Shown one piece after another: positions 43,550-54,966 of a DNA stretch of 64,000 nucleotides. Positions within the stretch are counted from its first letter, which is position 1. Every line of letters starts with the position of its first letter. The notes beneath the pieces were generated by a model, which did not search any database, had not been told where the DNA came from, and was given only the letters and a program-made list of their open reading frames with translations. The position numbers and the translations under genes were made by a program. Source of the DNA: Rhypophila decipiens (taxonomy: Eukaryota > Ascomycota > Sordariomycetes > Sordariales > Naviculisporaceae); assembly GCA_033297075.1 (NCBI GenBank), contig MU858082.1, positions 1-64,000 on the forward strand. Direction: 5' to 3'.

Positions 43550-45169
43550 TTTGGCGGTTGTGAAGTGTTTCTGTGTGTTGACTTGATATTAAGATGAACA
43601 AAAGGGTCGGCTGGCGACGAAAAAGAGTGGATATTGGTCTGAATGACTGAATATAAAAAATTAGAATAGAAAGGGACTCCTGGTCCTGAACGTGTGAAGA
43701 TGAGTTGGCAATGAAGGGATGAGCTGGGCTGGCTTGATGAGAAGAAAACATCCACCTCCAATTCGGGGGGTTCGAGTCGTCTTTATAGAAACCAAGGTTG
43801 CATTATCCCTTGGGCAAAAGTCCAAGCCTGTCTGGGGGTATCCATCCTAACTACCTCCATATGTCCAGCCGTTTCCCTCCAGGCCCGGCGAGTAAGGGAC
43901 GAAAAGGGGGGTGTGTACTCGAGCAGAAAGTGCCGAGTACGTCCCACACTGTTTAGCGGTAGAGCCCAGAAGGATGCGTGGACGATCTCGAACATCTCAG
44001 GTCTGTGTCCCAGAATCAGATTGATCATACCCCGGCGCCCTGGTCTATACCGGTCCGCCCCCTTGTCGTCCTCGTCTCGTCCCCAGCTGTCACTCGGCGG
44101 GATCTTCATGATTGACAAGAGAATGCAGCAAGCAAGTGGATCCGGGGAAAGAATATGCTGTTAGTGCAGTTGCCAGAAATGGCAGCATAATTACTAACAT
44201 CGAGTCCCCGGGCAGTTTGGTGTTTGAAGTGTCGTTGGAAGATGCAAGCCCCTGTCGCGCTAATGTTTTGTGTGCGGGGCAAACAGCGGGAGCCGGGACC
44301 CCTGCTGTTACCAAGCCCTGGCTAGCGCTTCTGCACAGTGAGCTAGACTCCGATTGCCCGCCTTTCCCCTTTGGGCCACCACCAGCCTGTCCCATCTCTT
44401 CGTCAGATCTCCAACCCAACAACAGTGCGGATGGCAGAGCATAACAAAGTAACACCGACCTTGTCCCTTAATGTCCGCTTGGCCGATGTTACGAGAGGTT
44501 ATTGTATACTGTATCTGGTCACCGGGTCTCGTCCCATCGTCGAAGCCTTGATTTTCGACACAGCGCTAGTTCCGAATGTGGCTTGGCCTGGTATATCGCT
44601 GAACTCGGACTCACAGTGGGGTCAAGAATGGCCTCAAACTGTCACAGACTGGTAGTGATAAGTTTGCTTCTTGCACCGGAACAGACGGAGTGAGCAGAGA
44701 GAACCGTTATTCAGCCCATCGCCAGTTATGCCAAACTGTACAAGCACACAAAGCCGCCCGGGCGGTGCAGGTCCGAAAAAAGAGCGCCAAATGTTTGCAC
44801 CTCGCATCAGAAACCCCTTTTCACAACTAAACATTCCATCTCCATTCGCCAAGCCTGCAGAAAATCTGTAACCAAAAATCCTCGAGGGTGAGTTTGACAG
44901 CCCTGTTGCTTTCGTTACCAAAACTTCCCCATTTTGCTACCCAAGTCCGGGGTGCAGATCCTCTGCGTCGGCTTCTGACAGCTTTTCGACACTACCGTTT
45001 ACAGGGGACCCCAAGCTGTGATCGTGAGGATCAGTTGATCGTTGGACGTGCGACAGCGCTTCCCACAGCAACCTGGAAAGTTCCTACTGAGCTCTCCAAC
45101 CCTTGACGCCACCTTCAAGCCCCAACCAGGGGTGCTCAACGTCCCATTATTGACACAGTCTGACATGCT
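43550..45169. other. Gene-poor intergenic stretch
   Basis: There is no convincing gene in 1.6 kb, only unsupported ORFs up to about 120 codons. It lies between the secreted-protein gene and the AT-rich block. Confidence 0.5.
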
Positions 45170-45427
45170 CCCCTAAAAATGTTGGATTGTTTAGACGACT
45201 AGAAAAGCGGATCCCTAAACTAGATAACTCTATAACTAGATCCTTCCTACTATACCGCTATTTTCAACAACTCTCTCTTTAACTATTAATAACTTTATTA
45301 ATTCTAATCTAAATTCACTTAAAATTTATACTATAACTATTTATAAAAAAAATAATTTAATTAGCTATTAAAGAAGTTAAAGAAGAGGATAAGACTTAAA
45401 TAATTATAGCTAAAAAATAAAGAGTAC
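45170..45427. repeat. AT-rich, TpA-rich block (RIP-like)
   Basis: Composition changes abruptly to very AT-rich sequence with many TA steps, ATTA/TAAT runs and no open frame, unlike its flanks. This is what repeat-induced point mutation leaves in fungal transposons. The original element cannot be recognised. Confidence 0.55.
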
Positions 45428-45571
45428 TGTGAGGATCGTATAGAGGAACAACCACCCTATACACCCTCATACGTACTATACATACCATTTACTTGATTGG
45501 ATATTCCAATCAAGTCTAGTTGCTCTTTTGGGCTATGTTACGTAGTGGTGTGGTATGTCACGATCGTTACA
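45428..45571. mobile_element. Possible solo LTR or small inverted-repeat element
   Basis: Starts TGTGAGGATCG and ends CACGATCGTTACA, which are imperfect inverted ends with TG...CA termini. It contains a perfect 10-bp inverted repeat CTTGATTGGA-TAT-TCCAATCAAG (about 45493-45515). No exact target-site duplication is seen. It lies directly beside the AT-rich block and may be the same element's terminus. Confidence 0.35.
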
Positions 45572-47040
45572 GTAGGTCTGCTTTTCTAGGCTTTGAAATA
45601 ACTAGTTCTCCGATCTAGGACCTTTTGTTCTTTACAAACAGGCTCAGCAACATGATCGTCCGAACGTAAAACGAGCAGTTTAATCCTTCTTGATAGCAAT
45701 GGTAATACCTTAGATGGGGCGTTCGCGATAGAAGGCCGCCCCAATGGGCTGCCCCACAGACCCCCGATACGTACCGCATCATACCTACGAAAAGCCTGGT
45801 ATTGCGGCTTGTTATGCGGGTAGGGCCTTAACAGGTCAGATGCACGTACAAACAATAAGCAGGCAAGATAGCGCCGAGTTAAAATCCGAATCCGAATGAA
45901 GCTGATGCTCTTGTAACACAATATCGAGTCGAAGTGATGAACCGTACCGAGACCACAGAGAGTACCTTGTACTCAAATTGTATGCTAATCTGGTGATATC
46001 GATAAGCCACGATGGTACTATACCGTACCTTCCGTCGCTACAGTAATACCAGTTCAGGGGACGGGACTGGAGCCTTGAGGTTTGCAACAAAATCACCAAC
46101 AATACATGCGTCCTGTACTGTATGTATGTACTGTACCATGACAGCTCGCCCCGCAAAATCTAAAACCGTCTGCCAAACACCCGATCATGACCCCGGAACC
46201 GACCAACGAATGGGCGATCGTTCCTTGGCTTGTGGATATCCAAACCGAAGCTGGGCCGCGACGTCAGGACAGTGAAGTGTATGGCATTCTTACCCGTATA
46301 CAAGTTCCCAATTCATTGAGGCTTATTTCTCGAGTTAATTACTTTATACTTGTGGTCTCAGCTGGCCTGGCCATGACCCTCACGGTGTTCATGTTTCCGA
46401 GGCAGTGAGAATATTTGCATTCATGTTGCTTGGCTGAGAGCTCACCAGCCTCCAACCTTTTCAAAACATATAGGCTGCGATTATCATGCTTCCGAAAATA
46501 GGTATGAACTGTTTTGTTTCTTGACGCAGGTTACCAGGCATTGCAAATTACAGATATGGACGCAGTCAGTTTTCCAGCTGCAAAGCACAGCCCTCAATCC
46601 CCCGCATCACAGGCTTTCCAGTACCGTATCGTATGTACATACGATGCTGAATGTTTTACACCACGTATCGGAGCAGAACTGCGCCGCACCCTCTGAAGTA
46701 AGGTATCTGCTTGTGCCACCATTTACACCAGAAGAGTCTCAACTTTGGAACAAGCGACCAGCGGCCGGTGGCGCAACTCGGAATTTTACACAAACAACTC
46801 TTCCTCCACTTTGCATACGCGTCAATCTGATTGGGAAAAGCCTGAGTGAGGCATCCGGCTGGTTAAGCACCTGACCAGCCACGAGACTGACAGACCGCCA
46901 CAGTTGATACAGTTCGGCGATGCCTAGTCTCAAACTCTACCGGGCGCATGCAAGAACCCTTTTCACAAGTGCATTTCCCAACCTTCGCTCGCAGTATATG
47001 TATCTGACACAATATGGCAATACTAACAAGAAGCCACAAA
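45572..47040. other. Gene-poor intergenic stretch
   Basis: I see no gene I can support in 1.5 kb. A 73-codon ORF at 46187 ends in a hydrophobic segment but has no other evidence. Confidence 0.5.
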
Positions 47041-47450
47041 GTCCCCGTAGCTCAGTGGTCAGCGCGGCAGTGTTGGTCTTTCCAAAAATGGATTTGACTG
47101 TCAATAACGACGAAGGTCTACTGTCATTTCGTTAATGATTGTCGCCTTCCTGTTCGGTCGAACTATTGCTTAATTGGATGGACTGGTTTGACAACCGACA
47201 AAGGGGCAACAGTTCCAGATCTATGGCCCGTTTGTCGGTTGTCATCGCAGTCCATCTAATAAGGTAATAGTTCAACTCCTAGGGAGGTATTAATTGTCAA
47301 TAACGAAATAACAGTAATGTTCGTCGTCATTGACAGTCAAATCCATTTTTGAGCATACCAACAAGCAAGTTTTCCAGCAACGTCTATCCAGCAGAACATT
47401 AGCGTACCCGAGGTCAGCGGTTCGAATCCTGGATTATCCGCTCGGGGGCA
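47041..47450 (+). tRNA. tRNA-like gene split by a foldback insertion (remnant)
   Basis: The 5' part (47041-47070) reads as acceptor strand GTCCCCG, TA and a D arm GCTCAGTGGTCAGCGC. The 3' part (about 47412-47450) has AGGTC, an AGCGGTTCGAAT T-stem/loop, CCGCT, acceptor strand CGGGGGC and the discriminator A. The acceptor strands pair 7/7 with one G-T, and a TTTTTT terminator follows at 47454. Between them lie a 269-bp palindromic insert and about 60 other bases, and the anticodon arm is not restorable. The T loop also contains a 10-nt insertion between GAAT and CCGCT. It is therefore non-functional as a normal tRNA; the anticodon is unknown. Confidence 0.5.
47083..47351. mobile_element. 269-bp foldback (MITE-like) element inside the tRNA-like gene
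   Basis: The whole segment is an imperfect palindrome with arms of about 134 nt. The outer 32 bases of the two arms (starting CAAAAATGGATTTGACTGTC) match at 31 of 32 positions when one is reverse-complemented. Further identity continues through GAACTATT, GATGGACTG and GACAACCGACAAA. The centre is near an AGATCT. No ORF and no clear target-site duplication are seen. This is typical of a non-autonomous foldback or MITE. Confidence 0.75.
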
Positions 47451-47459
47451 TTGTTTTTT

Positions 47460-48048
47460 GCTATGTTCGTTCGTTCGTTCCTTTTGCTCTTGTTCCTTTT
47501 TCTTTGTTTTGAACAGATGAATATATGGATATAACTTTTCTAACCTTTTTCATTAATGTAATCGAACTTCTAATCTTAAGCTCTATATCAAGCAGGAGCC
47601 ATTGGCCTTTTTATGGGTTGAATACTATGGTCTCGTGCGTATTTTCATTCGAGGACTTCGCTCGACTCTTAAGTATATAGTTATATAATACTTTCTAGTC
47701 AGTACCTATATTTCAGGGCATCATGAAACAGAGTATGAGCACGTCCAAGGGATTGTATTCACAATCCAAGAAGTATTTTGAGTCTATCTATTAACGGCCC
47801 TCTATTAATACATAATTAACAACAGTTATTTAAATCCTTTAACAAAGGCATCGGGTTTCAGTGAGATACCCGCGGCCAAGGCAGGTAGCTGAGAGTTGAT
47901 GATGAACTTTGCCTGATACCCGAGCCAAGTTGAAGGTGAACTGAAATCGCACCGAGATTGATTGAAATCGAATGAGTTGTTGGAGTCGAAGCATGATTAA
48001 TGGTTGCTTCCAAAAGGTTCAAGTTGCGGTGGGTGGTGGTGACTCTTT
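47460..48048. other. AT-rich intergenic stretch
   Basis: No gene seen; AT-rich with short tracts (for example 47670-47840). Just before it is a short GTTC microsatellite (about 47467-47479). Confidence 0.5.
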
Positions 48049-48273
48049 TCAGTATTCCAGGATAAACGTAGTGAGCGACACCAGCATTAGCAGACCCAGT
48101 AGACTGACTTTTCCGTAGCGTTGGATCGCATACCATGTTGGGATGGCGATGAGAGCTCCACGGATGCTGTAGGCCGCAACTAGGCCTACGAGCTGGCCGA
48201 TTTCCTCCATCACTGCTGTGTCTCTCACAGTTGGGTAACTTGGGTTTGCGTTGCAGGACCAAGATTGCATCAT
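48049..48273 (-). CDS. Small putative membrane protein, hypothetical
   Basis: A 74-codon ORF from an ATG at 48273. A short polar N-terminus is followed by two hydrophobic helices, roughly residues 26-50 (IGQLVGLVAAYSIRGALIAI) and 55-72 (VSLLGLLMLVSLTTFIL). The hydrophobic pattern is more reg­ular than in nearby spurious ORFs. There is no family match or splice evidence, and it could be a gene fragment. Confidence 0.3.
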   Translation of the reverse strand: MMQSWSCNANPSYPTVRDTAVMEEIGQLVGLVAAYSIRGALIAIPTWYAIQRYGKVSLLGLLMLVSLTTFILEY

Positions 48274-49321
48274 CTCTTAAAAGATCAAAAGCTCGCGGAG
48301 GAAAACGATGATGTGTGTAAAGGTACTGGTAGACTGAGGATAGAATGATTAGCCTTCAAGTTATGTTCAAGATTGCTCGCCCGCTGGGGTCTTTCGGTCG
48401 TTCAAGCTCATATAACCGAAGCGCGGGGACTTACAGATTGTATTGATATGTCAGTTCCGGGTGCGAATGTTGCCTGGCGCGATCTTGGGCGTGGAAGAAG
48501 ACTCTTCGTGTGATGAATTGGAAAAGGATAGCAGAGAGTCTCTGTAGATGATAATGTGGGAGTGTTGAGCTTGTTGGGGAATGAACAGTTTCTTGCTCCG
48601 TTCTTGGATGCAACTCCTGTACTTTATATCCAAGATATCAATGGAACCGTTGGATCTATCTGAGAGGTCTCAGAACTTTCGGCCTGGCCCTTTTCAATTT
48701 GGCACTCACGTATCTAAGACTTCCAACACATGCCTTGCCATCGATACTCTGGTTTTGATTGGTGTCAGTTGCATTTCTTTGAAGAAAAGGTGCCCTGATA
48801 TCCAACACTCCGCAGGAAAGAAAGCATTCACATCGCCTCAAACACTAAATCGTGCATGTATTCAGATACCGCATAGTCTTTTGTTCCTCACAGAAAGTTT
48901 TCATGCCAGGCCATCTAGGTATGGGCCCCAAAACTAATATCCATGGGTTGTTATCCGGAGCAACCGCGATTGTGAATTTGTGATACATCATTTTGCGTCT
49001 TCAGCAGACGTTCAAAAGTAACAGAATTATCTGTTTAGTCTGGCCTGTTTCATAGGGACAACATGGAACAAAAGAAAAGAACCACGGAGGGGCAAACGGT
49101 GACAAGAAGGGTAGCCAGTAGCAGCTGCCACCAAGGAGGTCCGTCAACCTTACCTATTTCTCCCAACTAGACATAAGAATCACCACAGCACAGGTCGCAC
49201 CTCAGAATTCGAGCCTTGGGGAAGGTGCAAGATAAATTCAATTTGCCCGGCCACCTCGTCTTCCGTGCTCTCTTCATCACATGAGGTGTACGTAACTGCT
49301 CTCTTTACAACAAGAGGACGT
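48274..49321. other. Intergenic, no gene seen
   Basis: About 1 kb with only unsupported ORFs on both strands. Confidence 0.5.
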
Positions 49322-49765
49322 CTAAAGCATCATATGCCGTGGAACCCTAAACACCTCGACCGTCGTGAAATGATCCACGCTGACGCTGGGGTCAAAATCC
49401 AACCCGGCCCCGAAAAAGTCCAATCCAAACCCTCCCCCGGCGGGCATCAGCCACCGCCACCCATCAACGAGGTACTCCAGACAGCACAATCCAATAGCTG
49501 CACCGATAACCCAGACCTCGGCCTTTTTCAATTCTGATCTGAGCGTGGCGGACTTCTCGGGGGAAAAGGTACGCAACATTACGCCGCCTGCCACAGTTGC
49601 CAAGCCGAGGTTGAACACTTGTCGGGGGAGGATGCGGAGTGGGGAGAACGGCGAGTAAATTTGTCTTCCCATGTTATAATCGTGGACGAGGAAAGAAGCA
49701 CCTGCGCAGAGGCCTACGATTATGCCATTGCGGAACAGAACCTTTTGTTCATCTTTTGTTGACAT
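49322..49765 (-). CDS. Hypothetical membrane protein, 147 aa
   Basis: Starts at the ATG at 49765 (MSTKDEQKV). The frame is open a little farther upstream, but without an ATG. Three hydrophobic segments are seen near residues 12-28 (NGIIVGLCAGASFLV), 50-65 (VFNLGLATVAGGVML) and 85-102 (VWVIGAAIGLCCLEYLV), separated by basic loops. The C-terminus is Gly-rich then polar. I recognise no family. The segment layout and codon usage look genuine, but an upstream exon cannot be excluded. Confidence 0.5.
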   Translation of the reverse strand: MSTKDEQKVLFRNGIIVGLCAGASFLVHDYNMGRQIYSPFSPLRILPRQVFNLGLATVAGGVMLRTFSPEKSATLRSELKKAEVWVIGAAIGLCCLEYLVDGWRWLMPAGGGFGLDFFGAGLDFDPSVSVDHFTTVEVFRVPRHMML

Positions 49766-50363
49766 GGCCGGATTAGCTGCCGTATTTTTCTCCCTCGTAG
49801 GCTCGTTCCCGTCAATAGGAGAGAGATGCAAGGCCTAACTTACTTGTGAGGGGAGTAAAATTCAAAAACAAGAAGGGCATGTTTGCCGTCAGTTCCGCGA
49901 GTATTAAGAGGAAGAAAAAGGTAACGTTATCGTTTTCGTTTCCGAGTCGTCGGGGGCGGTTCAGGATTTTGTGCGTGGGAAAGAGCAAGTCAAGTTGGTA
50001 AGAAGATGGAGGCCAAGGAAATTCTATCACATCTTATATTATGCGCGCCTCTAGGGAAAAGCAAGGAGATGCGTATCCCTTCGACACTATCTAAGGACAT
50101 GTCTGAGACCTGCAGTCTGGGAGCTGAGACAAAAGTTAGGCTGACACCAAGGATGACATGTCGTTTCCACTCCAGAAGTTGGAACTCGATCAAACAAAAG
50201 TATTCTGCCTAACTTAGTTACTCCGTACATTCACCTTTTGTTCTTTAGCTGTTATGTCTTACCCATATTACTCCATCAAGACAAACCCCAAACTCCGCCA
50301 GCCCCGAGAAAGCCAGAACAGGGGTCAGTAATACCAGTCACCAGCAGCGCCCGCATTCCCTCC
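49766..50363. other. Intergenic, no gene seen
   Basis: Upstream flank of the 147-aa gene and 3' flank of the CFEM gene. No motif-bearing ORF is present. Confidence 0.5.
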
Positions 50364-51257
50364 TCAAAGCACCAGGAAAGCAGCGGCAGCAATGGCCAGA
50401 GGCGCATTGACGAATCCGGTAAACATAGCAGCTGCACCAGCATCGGAGACGACAGTCGCCTCCTCAGTAGCAGTGGCAGTCGTGGATACCACGGCCTCGG
50501 TGGTGGTCTCAGTAGTCGCCGCCACATTGGCCTTGGTTGTCAAGGTATTGGTGTTGGTAGTGGTGGTGCTGATGGTGCTGGTGCTGGTGCTGGTGCTCTC
50601 AACGTCCTTGTTAGGTCCGCGGATGTCGCTGGTGGTCGTGGTCGACGCAGCATGCTCCTTCTCGTCATCCACGCCGGTTACGTGCACGGTGGTGGTCCAA
50701 GTCTTGTCTCCACTGCTGAATGTCATGACCACGCCGGCAGGTACGGTTGTTGTCCACGTGGAAGAGGAGGCAGATGACGATGAGGCTCCCGGGATGGCGG
50801 TCAAGGCGGTCACAGCAGCTGGTGTTGTAGTAGGAGCGATCTGGCCAGCCTTTGTAACGCGCTCTGCTGCTGCTGTTAAACGGGTCAGCAACCTGGGGTC
50901 TGAACACTTGAAGTCTGGTCTTCGCACCTTTGCACCAGTTGACGCCGTAGTTGATCACAGCCGGGACGTGCTCCTCAGGGCACGACTCTCTTGCGCAGTC
51001 CCGGATGCCGTATCCGAAGTCGTACTTTTCGCAAAGACAGGCAGCGTTCGGGTTTCCGTCTGCGAGCGGAGGGCATCCCAGACCAACTGCCAGGTCCAGC
51101 ATGTTGCCGAAACAACGGAACTAGGAGCCATTGTCAGTCATAAAAACTTGAAGTCGCAGAGGGAAAATAGAACGAATCTTACACCGCACGAAGGAAGCGC
51201 TCCTGCCGCGGCAGTGGCTGCGCCGGCGACGGCAGCCGTCAAGACAATAAACCTCAT
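50364..51257 (-). CDS. CFEM-domain GPI-anchored protein
   Basis: Three exons: 51257-51183, 51120-50928 and 50872-50364; introns of 62 and 55 nt, 258 aa. There is a signal peptide (about 1-19). The CFEM domain has its eight cysteines at 24, 28, 41, 53, 55, 67, 72 and 88, with Asp59 after the CxC pair, a position that binds haem iron in characterised Candida CFEM proteins. A long Ser/Thr-rich stalk follows, with coding microsatellite-like repeats (about 50560-50620). The end is a hydrophobic tail (FVNAPLAIAAAAFLVL) preceded by small residues, as for GPI attachment. It is likely at the plasma membrane or cell wall; CFEM proteins serve haem/iron uptake, adhesion or virulence. Confidence 0.85.
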
Positions 51258-51740
51258 CGTTAGAGACTGGGAGTAACGAGCGATAGACGAGGAGTCTGAT
51301 TGGTATGTCCGAAACACGCCCTGGTGATTTGAGTCTCGTCGTCGATGAGATGGATGTCCCTGGCTGGATTTCGAGTTCGGTGAGAGAGGAAGAGATCAAG
51401 AAATCTCCCGGCAAGCAGATTAAAAGTCTTTTCTGCCTGTGATCACTCTGGTCCTCGGATGCACGGCGTTGTCTGGAAGTCTGTTCTTGCATACCCACGG
51501 CCCGAGTTCGGCCGCCTCAAAGCCAAATTGCCCACCTTCCGTTGTCAGAACGGTCATGGCTCGTGCTAATCACCAGAGAAACACCATCGAGGAAAGAGCA
51601 ACCGTCAAACGTCATGGTTTGCGGCATTTACGCCTTTGGCCTTTCTATCATTCTTTCCCAACGGAGATAACCGGCCACAACAGTGCAGTTAACTGAAAGC
51701 CAACTGGGAAAGAATGGAGAAAGATATGCATTTCAGAACC
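51258..51740. other. Intergenic, no gene seen
   Basis: Upstream of the CFEM gene and downstream of the chitosanase stop; no gene or repeat of note. Confidence 0.5.
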
Positions 51741-53073
51741 TTACAAGACCAAGGCAAAGCAGAATAATCCCCAACCCATCACAATCACAAGCACCAATTG
51801 TCCCATTCCGCCAGATCCAGACCCTCCTCGCCCAACCCGAAATCCTCTTGCCGCCACAGAAGCCCCAACCCTCTCAACAAGCCGATCCCCAAGTGTTTCA
51901 ATGCTCCTCTCAAACTGCTCAAAACTGTCCGCCTTCCAATCGGCCCCCGTCGGCCCAGGCACCGCATCAGAACCCAAAAACGCCAAATACAACACATCCG
52001 TCTCGTCATGCCCGTTATCACCCGACATGTTATCCCCATAACAAGCCGTGGCAAGCGATAACGATGTCTCCCCAACCATGGGATGCTCGTCATCGTCCCC
52101 ATTCGTATCGCCCCATATCCCATACACAAGCTTTCTTCCTCCCTGCTCATTCCCTCCGCCACCACAAACAACAGCCACCAAACTCAACGGCAAGACTCCA
52201 TACCCGGTCGGATCGAACGTCTTCCAGTTCCGGTCCTTGTTGGCCCTCACAGTCCCCACCCTACCTGTCCAAAGTCGTTTCTGCTGATAAGCGGCTTCAT
52301 TGCCGAGGACTACATAAGGGTGGATATACGTGTTCAAGTCGGCGATCCCAACATCGTACTGTTGGATCGTGTCACGGAACGCCGTCATGTTTTGCAGATC
52401 GGGTGAGGAATCGTAGGAACATCGCCCCGTTTTGGCGGCGTCTGGCATGGACCCGTTGGGAGTGAGGACCACCCCGTCGCAATCTATGTCCATGTCTGCT
52501 AGTGCGCCGTGTTTGCCTTGGATGTAGAGGATGTTGTAGTCATCTAGGTGGTCTCCACAGTAGGAAAAGGCTGTTGGTCATTAGAGTGGTGGTGAAACTG
52601 GTAGCTCAATTGGGCAAACCAAGGGTGTGAAAGAGGAAACAGAATCCACACGTACAATTGTCACCTGTATCCGTCGCCCAGAACCCTGTGGCGAGGACTC
52701 GTGAACATGATCCCTTGGCACGAATATCATCGTAGAATTTACTCAGATTCTCGGGCAGAGGTCTCCCAGCACCTCCACCGCCGCTGCTGCTATCGTTGCT
52801 GCTGAGATTGGAACTCGCGCTGGAAAGGGCTCTGATGCCGATACCGAGTGCACCTCCAAGAGTGGTATTGATTGTCAGGCCAGATCGGGAACTGATACCG
52901 GTATCAAGGCGGGTGTCGGGAGTGAGATTGGAAGTGGCGTCAGCACCGAAGGAGCCCACAACGATGTCAGCCCAGAGGCAGACGAGAGATACCGCAATGG
53001 CGAGTGGGTTGAATCGGATCGTCTGCCCCGTCAGAAGAGTCCGGTGATGCATGTGGGCGTTTTTGACCAACAT
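51741..53073 (-). CDS. GH75 endo-chitosanase, secreted, probably GPI-anchored
   Basis: Two exons, 53073-52656 and 52570-51741, with an 85-nt phase-1 intron; 415 aa. An ATG at 53052 is an alternative start. The signal or anchor is the hydrophobic segment FNPLAIAVSLVCLWADIVVG. A Ser/Gly-rich linker precedes the catalytic domain. The GH75 core is clear: LYIQGKHGALADMDIDCDG, TAFRDTIQQYDVGIADLNTY, IHPYVVLGNE and YGIWGDTNGDDDEHPMVGE. The Asp and Glu in the last block correspond to the catalytic pair known in Fusarium chitosanase. It hydrolyses chitosan. A Gly/Ser stretch and a C-terminal hydrophobic tail (LVLVIVMGWGLFCFALVL) suggest GPI anchoring, unlike the soluble enzymes. Confidence 0.88.
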
Positions 53074-53739
53074 GGAACATATGCACCATGAAAGTTATGG
53101 AAATTGATTCCGTGAATCGATGCTGAGGGTAGTTCGGAACGCACCAGGAAGTAAACGGGTTCGGCGAGACAACTGGCACCTCAGTAGGTGGATTTATCTC
53201 AAGCTGTTGGGATCTGGGTGGGGGAAGACGGAAAACGAGAAGAAAAAACGCATGTCACATTTAGTGGCCACTAACAGCCGATGGCGCTTTTTGGTCGCTG
53301 GGTTGCCGTGGTGGACAGATTTACATGTGAAGGGATAGCTGAACCATAATTTTGAAGTCGGTGAAGCAGAGCATAGGCCATGTCTCACCACAAAGATATG
53401 AATCCTTCAAGAACAAGGAAAAGGAAAGAAATAACTGGTCAGGCAGGTACGTGAGATCGTCCGGAAGGAATAAATTTAAAGAAGTAATCTAACCAGAGCT
53501 AATGAATGATGGTGCTATAACCGGTTCCTCCACGCCAAAGCCACCACGGCCACAGTCCGGTCCAAGAACGTTCCAGAATCTCGATGAACCTGGCTGGTGC
53601 CAGTAAAGTGCTAGAAATGGTTGGTGGTGAACCAGTTTGATGATCGAATTGGTGTCAAACTCTGTTGAGAAAATGAGAAACAAAACAGCCTGAAAACCCC
53701 GAATTTCCTTCAAAAAATGGCCTGGCAATAATGGGACCC
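53074..53739. other. Intergenic, no gene seen
   Basis: Between the chitosanase start and the stop of the next minus-strand gene. Only short ORFs are present. Confidence 0.5.
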
Positions 53740-54966
53740 TCAAACATCTTTGACCGCTGTTGTGGTTGCCAATGTAGGACCTGAGGTAGTACCACCAACC
53801 ACGCTGTCCGTGACTGGCGTGAGTGAGGTGACAGTTACTGTCGGGAGCCCTGTTTGGCTAGGGTTCACGACTCGCGGAGGCTGCTTGGTAGGACTAACCA
53901 CGGTATCCAACTGCGCCTCTCCACCGATAAAGGCAGTGATGGTCGGCACAGGAACCGAACTCCAGACACCGAGGGTGTACACCCTAGTCAGGCCAGGATC
54001 GGACAGAGCAAGGGTATACAGATCGTCCGCATGTGCGTGTTGGCAGATATTTTTGCTGTTAAATTGGACGATGTCCGCCATTGTCGACTCGACGTTGCTC
54101 AACCAGCTGAGGCCTTTTCCGAAGGTAGAGCTCATGGTTGGGAAGAGACTTGCGAGTGCTGGCCAGGCTTTGGCGATGAAGCGCAGAAAGTAAAAGGATG
54201 AATGGCCATCTAAGGTGGGAGAGGTACCATTTGAAGGTCTGAGCCATGCCTGAAGGGACCTCTCACACTGCTTCTCAGCACTCTCCTCTCCTGGTTGCTC
54301 ACATGACCATAGGTATTTATGCCAGCCTCCAGTGACGCCCTTGGAGACCAACTCGCAGGGCGATGGCCCAAACGAGACATGGGGGCTTCGTAACTTTCTG
54401 GCTATGGCAGCGTTCGCTTCGACGAGGACAGTAAAGTTCGTGATGGGCAACTCTTTTTCACCCGCTGGCCTTGCCGATGTTGTACGCTGGACTGTAGTAT
54501 TGATCATGGCGGCGATCTGCTCCAGAAAACCGTCAACAAGGACAACAAAGCCACACGCAGCGCTGAAGTAGTACATCCCAGTCTGGTCAAATACAAGCGA
54601 CTCATTTCCCGGGATTGTCAGTGCCATTCTCATTGCAGAAGAAGCATTGCTCGACGCGTCGAGGAGATACTGCTCGCCATCGATCAAGACTCCGAGGTAC
54701 TCTGGCACCGTAAAATTCTTGCCGAAGTAGATGGAGAGCGACTGGTTCTCGCTCTGCTCATTTCTTGAGAGTCTTGCACTGGAAAGGGAGATGACACCGA
54801 GCGAGCAGGTAGGAGTCGGCAAGGTGTAGCGAGCTGTTGGTGAGCCTGTAGATTGAACCGTTACTCCCGTCAAGGTGACCTCAGAAATGACGAGGCTCGT
54901 TCGGGCCTGAGAAAGACTGGCAATCGTGATCCAGCCAAGGATGAATAAACCAAGCGAATGGTTCAT
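53740..54966 (-). CDS. Secreted glycoprotein of unknown family
   Basis: I chose the ATG at 54966 because it yields a typical signal peptide (MNHSLGLFILGWITIASLSQA); an in-frame ATG at 55023 would add 19 residues. The product is 408 aa in a single exon. Many NxS/T sites and paired cysteines indicate a secreted, glycosylated fold. The C-terminal 60 residues are Thr/Pro/Val-rich (TVTVTSLTPV...) and could be a stalk, without an obvious GPI tail. I recognise no family; the long regular frame with signal peptide supports a real gene. It sits between the chitosanase and the NLP in the secreted-protein cluster. Confidence 0.6.
   Translation of the reverse strand: MNHSLGLFILGWITIASLSQARTSLVISEVTLTGVTVQSTGSPTARYTLPTPTCSLGVISLSSARLSRNEQSENQSLSIYFGKNFTVPEYLGVLIDGEQYLLDASSNASSAMRMALTIPGNESLVFDQTGMYYFSAACGFVVLVDGFLEQIAAMINTTVQRTTSARPAGEKELPITNFTVLVEANAAIARKLRSPHVSFGPSPCELVSKGVTGGWHKYLWSCEQPGEESAEKQCERSLQAWLRPSNGTSPTLDGHSSFYFLRFIAKAWPALASLFPTMSSTFGKGLSWLSNVESTMADIVQFNSKNICQHAHADDLYTLALSDPGLTRVYTLGVWSSVPVPTITAFIGGEAQLDTVVSPTKQPPRVVNPSQTGLPTVTVTSLTPVTDSVVGGTTSGPTLATTTAVKDV

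Noticed and set aside
46187..46408. 73-codon ORF with a hydrophobic end
   Set aside because: Lies in gene-poor DNA with no other evidence.
50238..51276. Plus-strand ORFs of 179 and 294 codons
   Set aside because: Antisense to the CFEM gene; no splice or motif support.
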